The notes under the pieces: generated by a model
Told to the model about the DNA's origin: nothing
Database searches by the model: none
The model's input: the letters and a program-made list of their open reading frames with translations, nothing else
Position numbers and translations under genes: made by a program
Part shown: in pieces, positions 1 to 8,922 of the stretch
Layout of the letters: each line of letters starts with the position of its first letter
Numbering within the stretch: position 1 is the stretch's first letter
Assembly: GCF_004295665.1 (NCBI RefSeq)
Contig: NZ_CP034759.1
Coordinates: 2,418,001 to 2,482,000, forward strand
Source: Litorilituus sediminis
GTDB lineage: Bacteria; Pseudomonadota; Gammaproteobacteria; Enterobacterales; Alteromonadaceae
Length of the DNA stretch: 64,000 nucleotides
Direction: 5' to 3'

Positions 1-20
1 GCTATCAGGAGAAATAATCA

Positions 21-509
21 ATGAGCATAGTAATTCGACATAGTGAAATGTCTGATATCCCAGCCATCAAAGCAATCTATCAGCAAGAAAGCTGTTACTC
101 AGGTACATTACAACTACCCTATCCCAGTGTCGATAAATGGCAAAAGCGCTTTGAGCAAGCTGATAATAATTTTTACAGCCTAGTTGCCGAAATCGATGGT
201 GAAATTATCGGACAAATAGGCCTAGAACACTTCAGTAACCCAAGAAGGCGGCATGTTGCTAATCTTGGCATGGCTGTTTCAGAGCATCATCAAGGACAAG
301 GTGTAGGCGGTAAACTACTTAGTGCCATGTTAGATTTAGCTAACAACTGGCTCGCTATTACGCGTATTGAGCTTGAAGTTTATACCGATAATCCAGCGGC
401 CATTAAACTTTATCAATCAAAAGGTTTTGCAATTGAAGGCACAGCAAAAGCCTACGCCTTTCGACATGGTAAATACGTTGATAGTCACTTAATGGCTAAA
501 GTCTCTTAG
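21..509 (+). CDS. yhhY: GNAT N-acetyltransferase, YhhY/AaaT type
   Basis: Acetyl-CoA-dependent N-acetyltransferase of 162 residues, a normal single GNAT domain. The acetyl-CoA loop QGQGVG is at residues 91-96. Segments such as IRHSEM near the start, RRRHVANLG around 76-83 and GKYVDSHLMAKV at the end closely resemble E. coli YhhY (AaaT), which acetylates free amino acids such as Met and Phe; that substrate is known for the family, not shown here. An AGGAG-type RBS at 8-13 precedes the ATG. It lies 19 bp before a small secreted protein and may share its transcript. Confidence 0.85.
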   Translation: MSIVIRHSEMSDIPAIKAIYQQESCYSGTLQLPYPSVDKWQKRFEQADNNFYSLVAEIDGEIIGQIGLEHFSNPRRRHVANLGMAVSEHHQGQGVGGKLLSAMLDLANNWLAITRIELEVYTDNPAAIKLYQSKGFAIEGTAKAYAFRHGKYVDSHLMAKVS

Positions 510-528
510 TAACAGCAAAGGAGCAAAG

Positions 529-846
529 ATGAAAGTTATTACCGCGATTATTGTAAGCACAATGCTGTTATCTCATTTAGCTTATGCTGAAAAACGTAAA
601 ACCCGTGACATTAGCCACCTGATCAGTAAAGAAGAGTTTTTAAGCTACAAAGATGTTGCCGATTTTATCGATAAATCACCTAAAGTAACGGTAATGAAAC
701 CGCCATCAAAAGATGATATTGATGAACAAGGTCGCCCTTTTGTTACCTCATTAACAGGCTCGGATTGTGATCGCGATGGTAAAATGGATGACAACCCAAC
801 CTGTAACGCCGTATTTTATAAGCTCTGGCTTAAATACGCGCGTTAA
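529..846 (+). CDS. Small secreted protein with a calcium-loop-like motif
   Basis: Unrecognised 105-residue protein. Residues 1-20 form a signal peptide ending AYA, so the mature protein is probably periplasmic. Near the C-terminus DCDRDGKMDD (79-88) has the DxDxDGxxD pattern of Ca-binding loops in EF-hand, dockerin or thrombospondin type 3 repeats, flanked by Cys80 and Cys92, which could form a disulfide. An AGGAG-type RBS precedes the ATG. It follows the acetyltransferase by 19 bp and converges with the next gene. Calcium binding is inferred from the motif alone. Confidence 0.7.
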   Translation: MKVITAIIVSTMLLSHLAYAEKRKTRDISHLISKEEFLSYKDVADFIDKSPKVTVMKPPSKDDIDEQGRPFVTSLTGSDCDRDGKMDDNPTCNAVFYKLWLKYAR

Positions 847-863
847 TATCTCGCTGCTACACC

Positions 864-2237
864 TTATTGTGTCGCAGCTAAAAATACCAAGATTTCGCTA
901 AGCATTTCCTGATAATAAGGATTATAAGTTAAACGCTTAAGCGGTATCGCCTTAGTAATATTAGCTTGTGTTACTTCACCCTTAATGACCTTATCTTGGG
1001 TTTTACAAGCCTGATAGCGGGCGTCATCCTTTAAATAATGGCCACAATTTCGATATGCGCCTGTCACGCCATAGTGAGGATTATCAGGTGCATTCGTTGT
1101 TGAAATATGTGAAACATCAAAAACATCTGCACACCAGTCTTCCTGCTGACACTTAGGATTAATCACTTTAAGTAACTTGGGCAACTGCGCGGGAATATTT
1201 TCCTTATCACCATAATAAATTAAGGTGCTGTGCTTATTTTGCTGCTGACTAGAGCCTTGCTGCCAGCGCGAAATAAATGACAAAGTATGCTCAGTATCTA
1301 TGGTTTGATCATGCTCACTGACCACAGCAAATACAGGTATATCATGCATGCTTCTACCCGCCATATCTTGGTTAGCAACCACGCTCGACATTAATTCATG
1401 CACTTGTGCCGCAGCGTTATATGGGAAAGACTCATATTTTGCAAAATCCGCATCAGCCTCTAAATCAATCCAGTCGATAAAGGGAATGTAATCAACATAT
1501 TTTGCTAGCCAAGCTAAATCACTTTTCGCTTTTGACGCAGGCGACCACATAAACAAGCCTTTAATTTTACTATCTACTTGTTGCTGATGCATAAGGTGGT
1601 CAAAAATAAGTGTACCACCGGTAGACAAACCGCCCAAATACACTTGCTGATAATCTAATAAGGTGCGCTCAATCGCATAACTAGCGGCTTGTAGCCACGC
1701 TTGTCGATGCACATTGAGCAAGTCAGACGGCGCAGTACCATGACCAGGCAAAAGCAAGGTGCGCACATTAAAACCTTGCTGATAAAAAAACTGAGCAATA
1801 TCGTGAAAAATAAATGGCGAGTCGGTTAAACCATGGATAAGCAATATTGCCTTATCGTTATTCGCTTGTTTCAATTCAAAAGGCGCAACTAACTGCGCAA
1901 TATTTGCTTGAGTTTGCCAACCATGTTGTTTTGCCAGCTGTTGATAAGTCTCTGTATTTACTGGGCAAGGCTGCTTAGCTCTAGGGTTCAAGGCAATAAC
2001 TTTTTGCATAGCGAAGTCTAAATAACTTTGATAGCTCTGCTGCAGTTCATAGCTAAATGTAGGTATATCTTTACTACTTAGCTGATTAACAAACCGATAT
2101 TTACCTTGTGCTGATAACGCCTGCAATTTAGCAAAATCAGCATTTATCGATAAACAATTCTCAGATGCCTTTGTGTAACCAAGAGCAGAAAATAATGTTA
2201 ACGAAATCACCAAATAGCATTGCAGCAAAGTTCGCAT
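864..2237 (-). CDS. Secreted alpha/beta hydrolase (lipase/esterase-like)
   Basis: Alpha/beta hydrolase fold protein of about 457 residues. It has an oxyanion-type segment LLIHGLTDSPF and the nucleophile elbow GLSTGG, with Ser at about residue 205. GHG follows strand four in the pattern of monoacylglycerol-lipase-like enzymes. The N-terminus is a signal peptide. I start it at 2237 rather than 2255 because AGGGA lies six bases upstream and the signal peptide then begins MRTLL. The protein is longer than a minimal lipase, with about 100 extra residues before the fold. The substrate cannot be read from the sequence. It sits downstream of pyrE but is separated from it by a strong terminator. Confidence 0.75.
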   Translation of the reverse strand: MRTLLQCYLVISLTLFSALGYTKASENCLSINADFAKLQALSAQGKYRFVNQLSSKDIPTFSYELQQSYQSYLDFAMQKVIALNPRAKQPCPVNTETYQQLAKQHGWQTQANIAQLVAPFELKQANNDKAILLIHGLTDSPFIFHDIAQFFYQQGFNVRTLLLPGHGTAPSDLLNVHRQAWLQAASYAIERTLLDYQQVYLGGLSTGGTLIFDHLMHQQQVDSKIKGLFMWSPASKAKSDLAWLAKYVDYIPFIDWIDLEADADFAKYESFPYNAAAQVHELMSSVVANQDMAGRSMHDIPVFAVVSEHDQTIDTEHTLSFISRWQQGSSQQQNKHSTLIYYGDKENIPAQLPKLLKVINPKCQQEDWCADVFDVSHISTTNAPDNPHYGVTGAYRNCGHYLKDDARYQACKTQDKVIKGEVTQANITKAIPLKRLTYNPYYQEMLSEILVFLAATQ

Positions 2238-2282
2238 GTGTGTCCCTGTCATCATAAGCTATTAACTCGTACTCAATAAAAA

Positions 2283-2313
2283 ACGCCTTTAAAGATAACA
2301 TCTTTAAAGGCGT
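2283..2313 (-). terminator. Rho-independent terminator of rph-pyrE
   Basis: A perfect 14-bp stem (2283-2296 with 2300-2313) closes a 3-base loop. On the minus strand it is followed directly by a run of T, and it lies 26 bases past the pyrE stop codon. Confidence 0.9.
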
Positions 2314-2338
2314 CTTCAGTAATTAAATTAAAGCTTAA

Positions 2339-3004
2339 CTAGATACCGTAATCTTGACGGTATTGCTTAATGCTGGCTAAGCTCTTAGTTAACTCTGCTG
2401 CGTTATCAGGGTTAGCTGCTAACTTTTCTTCTAAGTAAGTCACCACATCAGCAAGTTTTACAATAGAAACCACTTGTGTACCAAAGTCACGCTCTACTTC
2501 TTGAATGGCAGACAATTCACCTTGACCTTTTTCTTGGCGATCAAGCGCAATTAATACGCCTGATAATTCAGCGTCATGGGCTTTAATGATTTCCATTGAT
2601 TCACGAATCGCTGTACCTGCGGTGATCACATCATCAACTAACATGACTTTGCCATTTAGCTCAGCACCCACTAATGAACCACCTTCACCGTGAGTTTTCG
2701 CTTCTTTACGGTTAAAGCAATAAGGTACATCTAAGTTATGTTGATCAAATAAGGCAACCGTTGTCGTCGTGGCAATTGGAATCCCCTTATAAGCTGGACC
2801 AAAAACCAAATCAAAATCAATGTTGGCATCAACTAATGCTGCCGCATAAAAACGACCTAAACGGGCTAAGTCACCACCGGTTTTAAATAAACCCGCATTG
2901 AAGAAATAAGGACTAGTACGGCCAGATTTTAAGGTAAATTCGCCAAAACGAAGTACTTGCTTTTCTAAAGCAAACTCAATAAATTCGCGTTGATAATCTT
3001 TCAT
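2339..3004 (-). CDS. pyrE: Orotate phosphoribosyltransferase
   Basis: Transfers orotate to PRPP to form OMP, the fifth step of UMP synthesis. At 221 residues it is slightly longer than E. coli PyrE (213). The PRPP-binding motif [13 protein letters not shown] and the segment [13 protein letters not shown] near residue 30 are diagnostic. It lies 15 bp downstream of rph on the same strand, the E. coli arrangement. The gap is too short for the attenuator that separates rph and pyrE in E. coli, so control must lie upstream of rph or be absent. A strong terminator follows. Confidence 0.97.
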   Translation of the reverse strand: MKDYQREFIEFALEKQVLRFGEFTLKSGRTSPYFFNAGLFKTGGDLARLGRFYAAALVDANIDFDLVFGPAYKGIPIATTTTVALFDQHNLDVPYCFNRKEAKTHGEGGSLVGAELNGKVMLVDDVITAGTAIRESMEIIKAHDAELSGVLIALDRQEKGQGELSAIQEVERDFGTQVVSIVKLADVVTYLEEKLAANPDNAAELTKSLASIKQYRQDYGI

Positions 3005-3019
3005 GTTAAATTTCCTAAA

Positions 3020-3733
3020 CTAGCTTAATGCCGCTTTTTGTAAATCAAATAATTCGTTAATGCCATCTTTTGCTAATTGCATCATGGCAGTCATTTCTTC
3101 AAAGCTAAACGGCTCTTCTTCAGCAGTACCTTGTACTTCAATCAGCTTACCTGTATCTGTCATTACTACGTTCATATCAGTTTCAGCACATGAGTCTTCA
3201 TCATAGTCTAGATCAGCTACTGGCTCACCTTGATAGACACCAACCGATACCGCAGCAATCATATATTTTAACGGATTGGTTTTAATGATATCTTTTGCGC
3301 GCATATAGTTAAGGGCATCAACTAAAGCAACACAAGCACCCGTAATTGACGCCGTACGTGTACCACCATCTGCTTGAATAACATCACAATCAACAGAAAT
3401 AGTATTTTCACCTAAGGCTTTTAAATCAACCGCACCACGAAGTGCACGGGCAATTAAACGAGAAATTTCTAATGTGCGACCACTTTGCTTGCCAGAAGCC
3501 GCTTCACGGCGCATGCGAGTATGCGTAGAGCGAGGTAACATACCGTATTCGGCCGTAACCCAACCTTTACCTTGGCCTTTTAAAAAGCGAGGTACACCTT
3601 CTTCAACTGATGCAGTACAAATAACTTTTGTCTCACCAAATTCAATAAGCACTGAGCCTTCTGCGTGGCTAGTAAATTGACGAGTAATGGTAACGGGACG
3701 AATTTGCCCTAATGTTCTGCCGCTTGGACGCAT
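3020..3733 (-). CDS. rph: Ribonuclease PH
   Basis: Phosphorolytic 3'-5' exoribonuclease that trims the 3' ends of tRNA precursors. At 237 residues it is full length and matches the family throughout: MRPSGRT at the N-terminus, [17 protein letters not shown] at about 57-73 and [15 protein letters not shown], which carries the phosphate-site arginines. It is cotranscribed with pyrE. In E. coli its upstream divergent neighbour is yicC; here a four-gene redox cassette lies between them and yicC is 4.2 kb away. Confidence 0.97.
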   Translation of the reverse strand: MRPSGRTLGQIRPVTITRQFTSHAEGSVLIEFGETKVICTASVEEGVPRFLKGQGKGWVTAEYGMLPRSTHTRMRREAASGKQSGRTLEISRLIARALRGAVDLKALGENTISVDCDVIQADGGTRTASITGACVALVDALNYMRAKDIIKTNPLKYMIAAVSVGVYQGEPVADLDYDEDSCAETDMNVVMTDTGKLIEVQGTAEEEPFSFEEMTAMMQLAKDGINELFDLQKAALS

Positions 3734-3879
3734 GAAGAATTCCTCTGGTAACTAAATTGCCGACATTATAATAGCAAGTTAACAAATATGACATAAAGAC
3801 AAGCTAACTATTTTGAAATATAGTTAAGTTAACTAAGGTCTCCTTGTTAGCAATGACCAAAAACCGTAAAGAGTAGATT

Positions 3880-4437
3880 ATGAAGTTTCTTATTGCTGGT
3901 TTACTCAGCATACTTTTGTTACTGAGCCAGCAAGCAAATAGCGCCACAAGCACATCGATAGATAAATTACCCTTAGCTGATCTGCCTGAGTACAGTAAGG
4001 TTTATGATGATACGCGCGATCCCTTTCAAGATGCTCGTGATGCCTTAGCATTAGCACAACAAACCAATCGTCAGGTATTAATTGAAATTGGCGGTAACTG
4101 GTGCACTTGGTGCCACAAAGTGGATAACTTTTTAGCAAACAATCCTGACATTTACCAAACGCTACATGAAAACTACGTATTACTTAAAGTAAATGTTAGC
4201 GACAGCAATGAAAATGAAGCCTTTATGAGTGGTCTACCGCCAGTTTTAGGCTATCCGCATATGTATATCAGTACCGCACAAGGCAAAATGCTGTTATCTA
4301 AAGATACTGCTGAACTGCTCTCAGGCGATAATTATTCTCGTAGCAATTGGCTGGCATTTTTAGACAAGTGGTCGCTAAAACAGCAGAACACCTCAAAACA
4401 GCTGAGTAATAATACTCAGCAAAGTACTGAGGAATAA
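3880..4437 (+). CDS. Periplasmic thioredoxin-fold protein
   Basis: 185 residues. Residues 1-21 are a signal peptide. The redox motif CTWC (75-78) sits in the context EIGGNWCTWCHKVD, typical of the thioredoxin_7/DUF255-like branch rather than classical DsbA or TrxA. The C-terminal 25 residues are polar and low-complexity. It is the first gene of the cassette and ends 3 bp before the next start, so one operon is likely. Its role may be disulfide or cofactor maturation of the exported flavoenzyme that follows; that is inference from context. Confidence 0.8.
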   Translation: MKFLIAGLLSILLLLSQQANSATSTSIDKLPLADLPEYSKVYDDTRDPFQDARDALALAQQTNRQVLIEIGGNWCTWCHKVDNFLANNPDIYQTLHENYVLLKVNVSDSNENEAFMSGLPPVLGYPHMYISTAQGKMLLSKDTAELLSGDNYSRSNWLAFLDKWSLKQQNTSKQLSNNTQQSTEE

Positions 4438-4440
4438 CCC

Positions 4441-5097
4441 GTGAAAGCTATTAGCTCTTTTTTTGATAAACACTATCAATCGCCCGACTTTATTAAGACA
4501 AAACAACAGCAGCGCCGCCAGTTATTAAAATCAGCAGCAGGTGTCACAGCCATTGCAGCAATGCCAGCATTTACTTTATCCGCCAAACAACAGGCCAATA
4601 TTACTGAGTTAACTCAATCAGACCCTTGGCTAACATTATCTGCAACCCTTAACCAACTATTACCAGCATCTGAAACTGGCCCTAGCGCCGAAGATATCAA
4701 GGCGCTAGCTTATTTACATCAAGTAATGACAGTTCAGCCTACCGAGCAAGCTGAAAAAGACTTTATTCTAAAAGGTGTTGGCTGGCTAAATGGTTATACA
4801 CAAAATGAAAAGCAACAAAACTTTGCTCAATTAAGTTTTGCCGATAAAGAGCACATATTAAAAGCTATCAGTAAATCTCGCGCAGGTAGCAATTGGTTAG
4901 ACACTTTGCTCGGCTATATTCTGCAAGCCATGCTAGCGCCACCTGCCTATGGCGGCAACCCAAAAGGTGTTGGCTGGCAGTGGCTCGAACACAAGGCAGG
5001 CTTTCCATTACCCGAAAAAGGCCAGCGTTATTTTGAATTACCACCGCGCGCTAACATCATCAAGTTAGTTCCTTTAGCAGATCAGGAAAAAGCCTAA
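4441..5097 (+). CDS. Gluconate 2-dehydrogenase subunit 3 family protein, Tat-exported
   Basis: 218 residues with a GTG start. A Tat-type signal begins with RRQLLK (25-30), followed by a short hydrophobic stretch ending near MPAFTLSA. The rest has the helical character of the gluconate_2-dh3 family (motifs such as LNQLLPAS and PAYGGNPKGVGW). In known membrane gluconate dehydrogenases this small subunit accompanies a GMC flavoprotein, as it does here: its stop overlaps the GMC start. Such systems usually also encode a cytochrome c subunit, which is absent here. The likely role is partner and exporter of the flavoprotein. Confidence 0.85.
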   Translation: MKAISSFFDKHYQSPDFIKTKQQQRRQLLKSAAGVTAIAAMPAFTLSAKQQANITELTQSDPWLTLSATLNQLLPASETGPSAEDIKALAYLHQVMTVQPTEQAEKDFILKGVGWLNGYTQNEKQQNFAQLSFADKEHILKAISKSRAGSNWLDTLLGYILQAMLAPPAYGGNPKGVGWQWLEHKAGFPLPEKGQRYFELPPRANIIKLVPLADQEKA

Positions 5098-6830
5098 TGA
5101 ATTACGATATTTGCATTGTTGGCAGTGGCGCAGGTGCATCACCCATTGCTTACCGTTTGTCTCAAGCCGGTGCGAAAGTACTGGTACTCGAGAAAGGCCC
5201 CTGGCTAACAGAAAAAGAATTTTTTAAAGACGAGCTTACCATTAGCTTACATGATGCCTACAATCCAAAACTTGAAAACGAACAGCATGTAGTTGAAGAA
5301 GAATACCAAGACGAAGCAGGCAATAGTGTTTGGCAAGGGCAAGCAACTAGTGAGTCTGGCTGGAGTTGGTGGAATGGCACTGTTGTTGGTGGCTCATCTA
5401 ACTTTATGAGTGGCTATTTTCATCGCTTAAAGCCGATAGATTTTCGTTTAAAGTCTGAATTTGGCGACATCGAAGGCGCTAATGTTGCCGACTGGCCGAT
5501 AAGCTATGAAGAGCTTGAACCTTACTACGCTATGGTTGAACGCGAAGTGGGTGTGTCTGGGCGTGTTGTTAAGCACCCTCACCAAGAGCCAAGATCAACC
5601 GACTTTCCCTACCCGCCTGTTGCAGAATTACCCGTTGCTACTTGGATAGATAAAACTGCTCAAGACATTGGCTTTCATGCGATTCCAGTACCTAGAGCCA
5701 TTTTATCGCAGCCCGATAAAGGCAGACGCAGCTGTGAATACTCAGGTTATTGCAGCAGCTATGGCTGTTCATCAGGCGCGAAAGGCAGTGGTAGAGCTGC
5801 ACTTTTAAATCAAGCGGTTGCTTCAGGCAATTGTACCATTAAAGCCAATAGCAAAGTCTATAAAATTGCCACGGATGAACAGGGAAAAATCTCTGGTATT
5901 CATTATTATGATCACATGGGCAGACGCCAAGTTGCGACCGCGAAAATCTATGTGGTTGCTTGCCAAGCAGTGGAAACATCACGATTATTACTTGCCTCAA
6001 CCGGAGAAAAATTCCCTAATGGCTTGGCAAACAATAACGGCCAAGTGGGGAAAAACCTGCTGTTTAGTGGCGGCGGCACAGGTAGCGGTGATTTTATTTT
6101 TGATGAGCTTTCAGACCAGCAAGTAGCTGAGTTAAAGCAAGTGGGCCCTTTTATTAACCGCGCCTTGCAAGATTGGTATCAAATAAATGATAAAGCCTTT
6201 GCCGAAAACAACGCAGGTATTAATAAACTTGGTAAAGCTAAAGGCGGCACCATAGACTTTCTTTTTCATCAAAACCCAATTGCCAGAGCACGAGGTCATC
6301 AATGGCAATACGATGATAATGGTGATGAGCAGCTTATTTGGGGCGAAGACCTTAAAAAAGCATTAAAACAAGAATTTACCACCTACAAAACCTTACGTTT
6401 TGAAGTGTTTAACGATTGGCTTCCCACCGATGATTGCTTTGTCAGTTTAGATGAAGAAGTAACAGATCAATGGGGTGACCCTGTTGCTAAGGTACGTATT
6501 GGCTACCACCAGCACGATTTAGAAGTAGGTGCTTACTTAGCTGAAAAAGGCGAACAACTGTTAAAAGCGATGGGCGCTAAGCATGTATCATCGTCAGTCA
6601 GCGGATATCCATCTACTAACTTAATGGCTGGTGGCTGTCGCTTTGGCAATGACCCAGCAAGGTCGGTGCTCAACAAAAATTGTCGAGCACATGAAGTAGA
6701 CAACCTGTACGTAACCGATGGCTCATTTATGCCCACAGGCGGCAGCGTACCTTATACCTTTACGATTTATGCCAACGCCTTTCGCGTAGCAGAAAAAATA
6801 ACGGCGCACTGGCAAGCACTTAATAGTTAA
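5097..6830 (+). CDS. GMC-family FAD oxidoreductase (gluconate-dehydrogenase-like large subunit)
   Basis: FAD-dependent alcohol or sugar dehydrogenase of 577 residues. The Rossmann motif GSGAGA is at 9-14 and LVLEKGP follows the second strand. The GMC signature GTVVGGSSNFMSG lies near residue 97, and the C-terminal block NLYVTDGSFMPTGG closes the FAD site. It has no signal of its own, so it presumably exports with the Tat-bearing small subunit. The usual catalytic His in H-x-x-GGTRMG is not present: the segment reads TNLMAGGCRFG (from about 507). The usual Asn-Pro pair near the end reads SVPYTFT. The substrate is unknown. The coding sequence runs into the first copy of a 29-bp tandem repeat. 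Confidence 0.85.
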   Translation: MNYDICIVGSGAGASPIAYRLSQAGAKVLVLEKGPWLTEKEFFKDELTISLHDAYNPKLENEQHVVEEEYQDEAGNSVWQGQATSESGWSWWNGTVVGGSSNFMSGYFHRLKPIDFRLKSEFGDIEGANVADWPISYEELEPYYAMVEREVGVSGRVVKHPHQEPRSTDFPYPPVAELPVATWIDKTAQDIGFHAIPVPRAILSQPDKGRRSCEYSGYCSSYGCSSGAKGSGRAALLNQAVASGNCTIKANSKVYKIATDEQGKISGIHYYDHMGRRQVATAKIYVVACQAVETSRLLLASTGEKFPNGLANNNGQVGKNLLFSGGGTGSGDFIFDELSDQQVAELKQVGPFINRALQDWYQINDKAFAENNAGINKLGKAKGGTIDFLFHQNPIARARGHQWQYDDNGDEQLIWGEDLKKALKQEFTTYKTLRFEVFNDWLPTDDCFVSLDEEVTDQWGDPVAKVRIGYHQHDLEVGAYLAEKGEQLLKAMGAKHVSSSVSGYPSTNLMAGGCRFGNDPARSVLNKNCRAHEVDNLYVTDGSFMPTGGSVPYTFTIYANAFRVAEKITAHWQALNS

Positions 6831-6885
6831 ATTATTTCCCTAAAGCCGAAAAGTTTTAAATTATTTCCCTAAAGCCGAAAAGTTT
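6827..6885 (+). repeat. Tandem repeat of 29-bp period, two copies
   Basis: Two perfect copies (6827-6856 and 6856-6885, sharing one base). The first begins at the GMC stop codon. Each copy contains TTATTTCCCTAAAG (6832-6845 and 6861-6874), and the reverse complement of this with one base missing, CTTTAGGGAATAA, covers the RBS and first start codon of the next gene. Confidence 0.95.
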
Positions 6886-6934
6886 ATTGTCTTTGCACGG
6901 TCAATATTTAGAAGCAACTGACTTTAGGGAATAA
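6832..6934 (+). promoter_or_regulatory. Possible RBS-sequestering hairpin before the DM13 lipoprotein
   Basis: CTTTAGGGAATAA at 6922-6934 holds the AGGGA ribosome site and touches the ATG. It can pair, with one bulged base, to either of two upstream copies of TTATTTCCCTAAAG, giving 10 bp plus 3 bp. That would hide the RBS, with two alternative partners. The complementarity is visible; translational control is inferred. Confidence 0.45.
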
Positions 6935-7869
6935 TGATGATGCTTAAAAACACCTTGATTAGCTCAATATTACTATTATCACTCACGGGTTGTGGTGGCG
7001 GTGGCAGTAGCGCTAATGATGAGCAAAACTCAACACCTGATGTAGTTAGCGCAGTTACCTATTCAGGAATATTTCTTGATTCTGCAGTTGAAGGTTTGGC
7101 TTACAGTACCCCTTCTCAAACAGGAAAAACTGATGCTGATGGCACCTTTTTGTTCCAAACAGATGAAAATATTACCTTTGCTATTGGTGATATTCAGCTG
7201 CCGGCTGTTAAAGCCGAATTACTACTCACGCCCTTAAATATTTTTAATACCGATGAGGTGAATGATATAGAGGTAGTAAATTTGCTACGTTTACTGCAAT
7301 CATTAGATATAGATGGCGATGCCACTAATAACATCCAAATTCCGGATGATGCCCATGAACTGGCTTCAGGATTATCAGTTGACTTTAGCTCTGCAGACTT
7401 TGAACAGCAAGTCAGTAACTTAATCGCCTCAAGTGAAGGAGTATATCAAGCGCTTATTTCTGCCGACGAAGCCATATATTATTTTCAACAAACCTTAAGT
7501 GCCTTAGGCAACAGTGATAACTCTAACTGTGCTCAAAGCCATGAAAAAGTTGGTTACAGCGGCTACTTTGAAACCTTCCACCATAACGTAGCTGGCAAAG
7601 CGACTATTATTGATGATTGCACCATAGAAATTAGTCAATTTAGCTATGATGGCGGCGGCCCTGATGTTTATTTCTTTGCGGCAAAAGATCACAACTATAA
7701 AAGTGCAAGTGCTTTTCCTGTAGGCAATAGGCTAAATGGTCAGGTGTTTGACAATGCTAACTTCACCATAAAGCTACCCATTAATAAAAGCCTAGATGAC
7801 TTAACTGGCTTAAGTGTTTGGTGTATTGATTTTAGCGCTGACTTTGGCCATATGGAATTTACGCCATAG
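6934..7869 (+). CDS. DM13-domain lipoprotein
   Basis: 311 residues. A lipoprotein signal ends LLSLTGC with Cys20, followed by a Gly/Ser linker. Residues about 205-311 match the DM13 domain, a predicted electron-transfer module: GYFETFHHNVAGKATI, then GGGPDVYFFAA, and finally LSVWCIDFSADFGHMEF with the conserved Cys. The middle region is low-homology. Three ATG codons occur in a row at 6934, 6937 and 6940; spacing from AGGGA favours the second or third. It closes the redox cassette and could be the membrane-anchored electron acceptor of the GMC enzyme, in place of a cytochrome. That last point is inference. Confidence 0.75.
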   Translation: MMMLKNTLISSILLLSLTGCGGGGSSANDEQNSTPDVVSAVTYSGIFLDSAVEGLAYSTPSQTGKTDADGTFLFQTDENITFAIGDIQLPAVKAELLLTPLNIFNTDEVNDIEVVNLLRLLQSLDIDGDATNNIQIPDDAHELASGLSVDFSSADFEQQVSNLIASSEGVYQALISADEAIYYFQQTLSALGNSDNSNCAQSHEKVGYSGYFETFHHNVAGKATIIDDCTIEISQFSYDGGGPDVYFFAAKDHNYKSASAFPVGNRLNGQVFDNANFTIKLPINKSLDDLTGLSVWCIDFSADFGHMEFTP

Positions 7870-7980
7870 CAACGCAATATTATTACCAGGTTTTTATAGC
7901 GAGATTATAACTGCTCAGGCATAATCGCCCCTGTTCATTCTTATAAAACAAACTTATATAGAGTAATAATAGGAAAGATT

Positions 7981-8844
7981 ATGATTCATAGCATGACGGC
8001 ATTTGCCCGATTTGAAGTAAAAGGTGACTGGGGCAACGCAGTATGGGAAATACGCTCAGTTAATCAGAGGTTTCTTGAAACCTATTTTCGCCTACCTGAG
8101 CAATTTCGCGGTATAGAGCCACTACTACGAGAGCGTTTTCGCAAACAGCTAAATCGCGGTAAAGTAGAATGTCACTTACGTTTTAACGCCAACCCTGCCG
8201 CAAAGGGTGAGTTAACCTTAAACGAAAAGCTTGCTAAACAACTTATTCAGCATGCTAATTGGGTTAACGAGCAAACACTCAATAGCCAAGTGAATCCACT
8301 CGAAGTCATGCGCTGGCCTGGCGTAATGGAAGCAGCAGAAACCGATATTTCAGCCATTCAAGCCGAACTTTTAGCCGGTTTTGATAGTGCATTAAAAGAC
8401 TTTATCAAAGCGCGCGCGAGCGAAGGCGAAAACCTAAAAGCCATGATAGAGCAACGCTTAGATGCCATTACCGAGCAAGCGGATAAGGTGAATAAGCAAA
8501 TGCCTGAAATCATCGAATGGCAGCGCAACCGCATCACTGAAAAATTCGCAGAAGCAAAAGTTGATTTAGACTCTAGCCGAGTTGAGCAAGAGCTAGTATT
8601 ACTCGCACAAAAAATGGATGTTGCCGAAGAACTAGACAGGTTAAATAGTCACGTTAGCGAAACACAAAAAATCTTGAAAAAAGGTGGCCCACAAGGCCGT
8701 CGCCTCGACTTTATGATGCAAGAGTTTAACCGCGAAGCAAACACCTTAGGCTCAAAATCAATCAACACTGACATCACCGCCAGTGCTGTTGAACTTAAAG
8801 TGTTAATTGAACAAATGCGGGAGCAGATCCAAAACATAGAATAG
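7981..8844 (+). CDS. yicC: YicC family protein (endoribonuclease-type stress protein)
   Basis: 287 residues, the full family length. It begins MIHSMTAFAR and contains the family blocks WEIRSVNQRFLE (about 22-33), LRERFRKQLNRGKVEC and the C-terminal GRRLDFMMQEFNREANTLGSKS. Members are widely conserved, and E. coli YicC has been reported to promote RNA cleavage or decay. It is transcribed away from rph, as in E. coli, but with the redox cassette between them. The start has GGAAAG upstream. Confidence 0.93.
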   Translation: MIHSMTAFARFEVKGDWGNAVWEIRSVNQRFLETYFRLPEQFRGIEPLLRERFRKQLNRGKVECHLRFNANPAAKGELTLNEKLAKQLIQHANWVNEQTLNSQVNPLEVMRWPGVMEAAETDISAIQAELLAGFDSALKDFIKARASEGENLKAMIEQRLDAITEQADKVNKQMPEIIEWQRNRITEKFAEAKVDLDSSRVEQELVLLAQKMDVAEELDRLNSHVSETQKILKKGGPQGRRLDFMMQEFNREANTLGSKSINTDITASAVELKVLIEQMREQIQNIE

Positions 8845-8881
8845 ATATTTATCAACGTTTACAACACGTTACAAATATTCA

Positions 8882-8922
8882 ATTACCGTCATAAGCAATA
8901 ACCAAGGTGCTATGACGGTAAT
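8882..8922 (+). terminator. Hairpin downstream of yicC
   Basis: A perfect 12-bp inverted repeat (8882-8893 with 8911-8922) with a 17-base loop lies 37 bases after the yicC stop. There is no T run after it, so intrinsic termination is uncertain; it may protect the transcript end. Confidence 0.5.

Noticed and set aside
3005..3019. pyrE attenuator
   Set aside because: Only 15 bases separate rph and pyrE, with no room for the E. coli-type hairpin.
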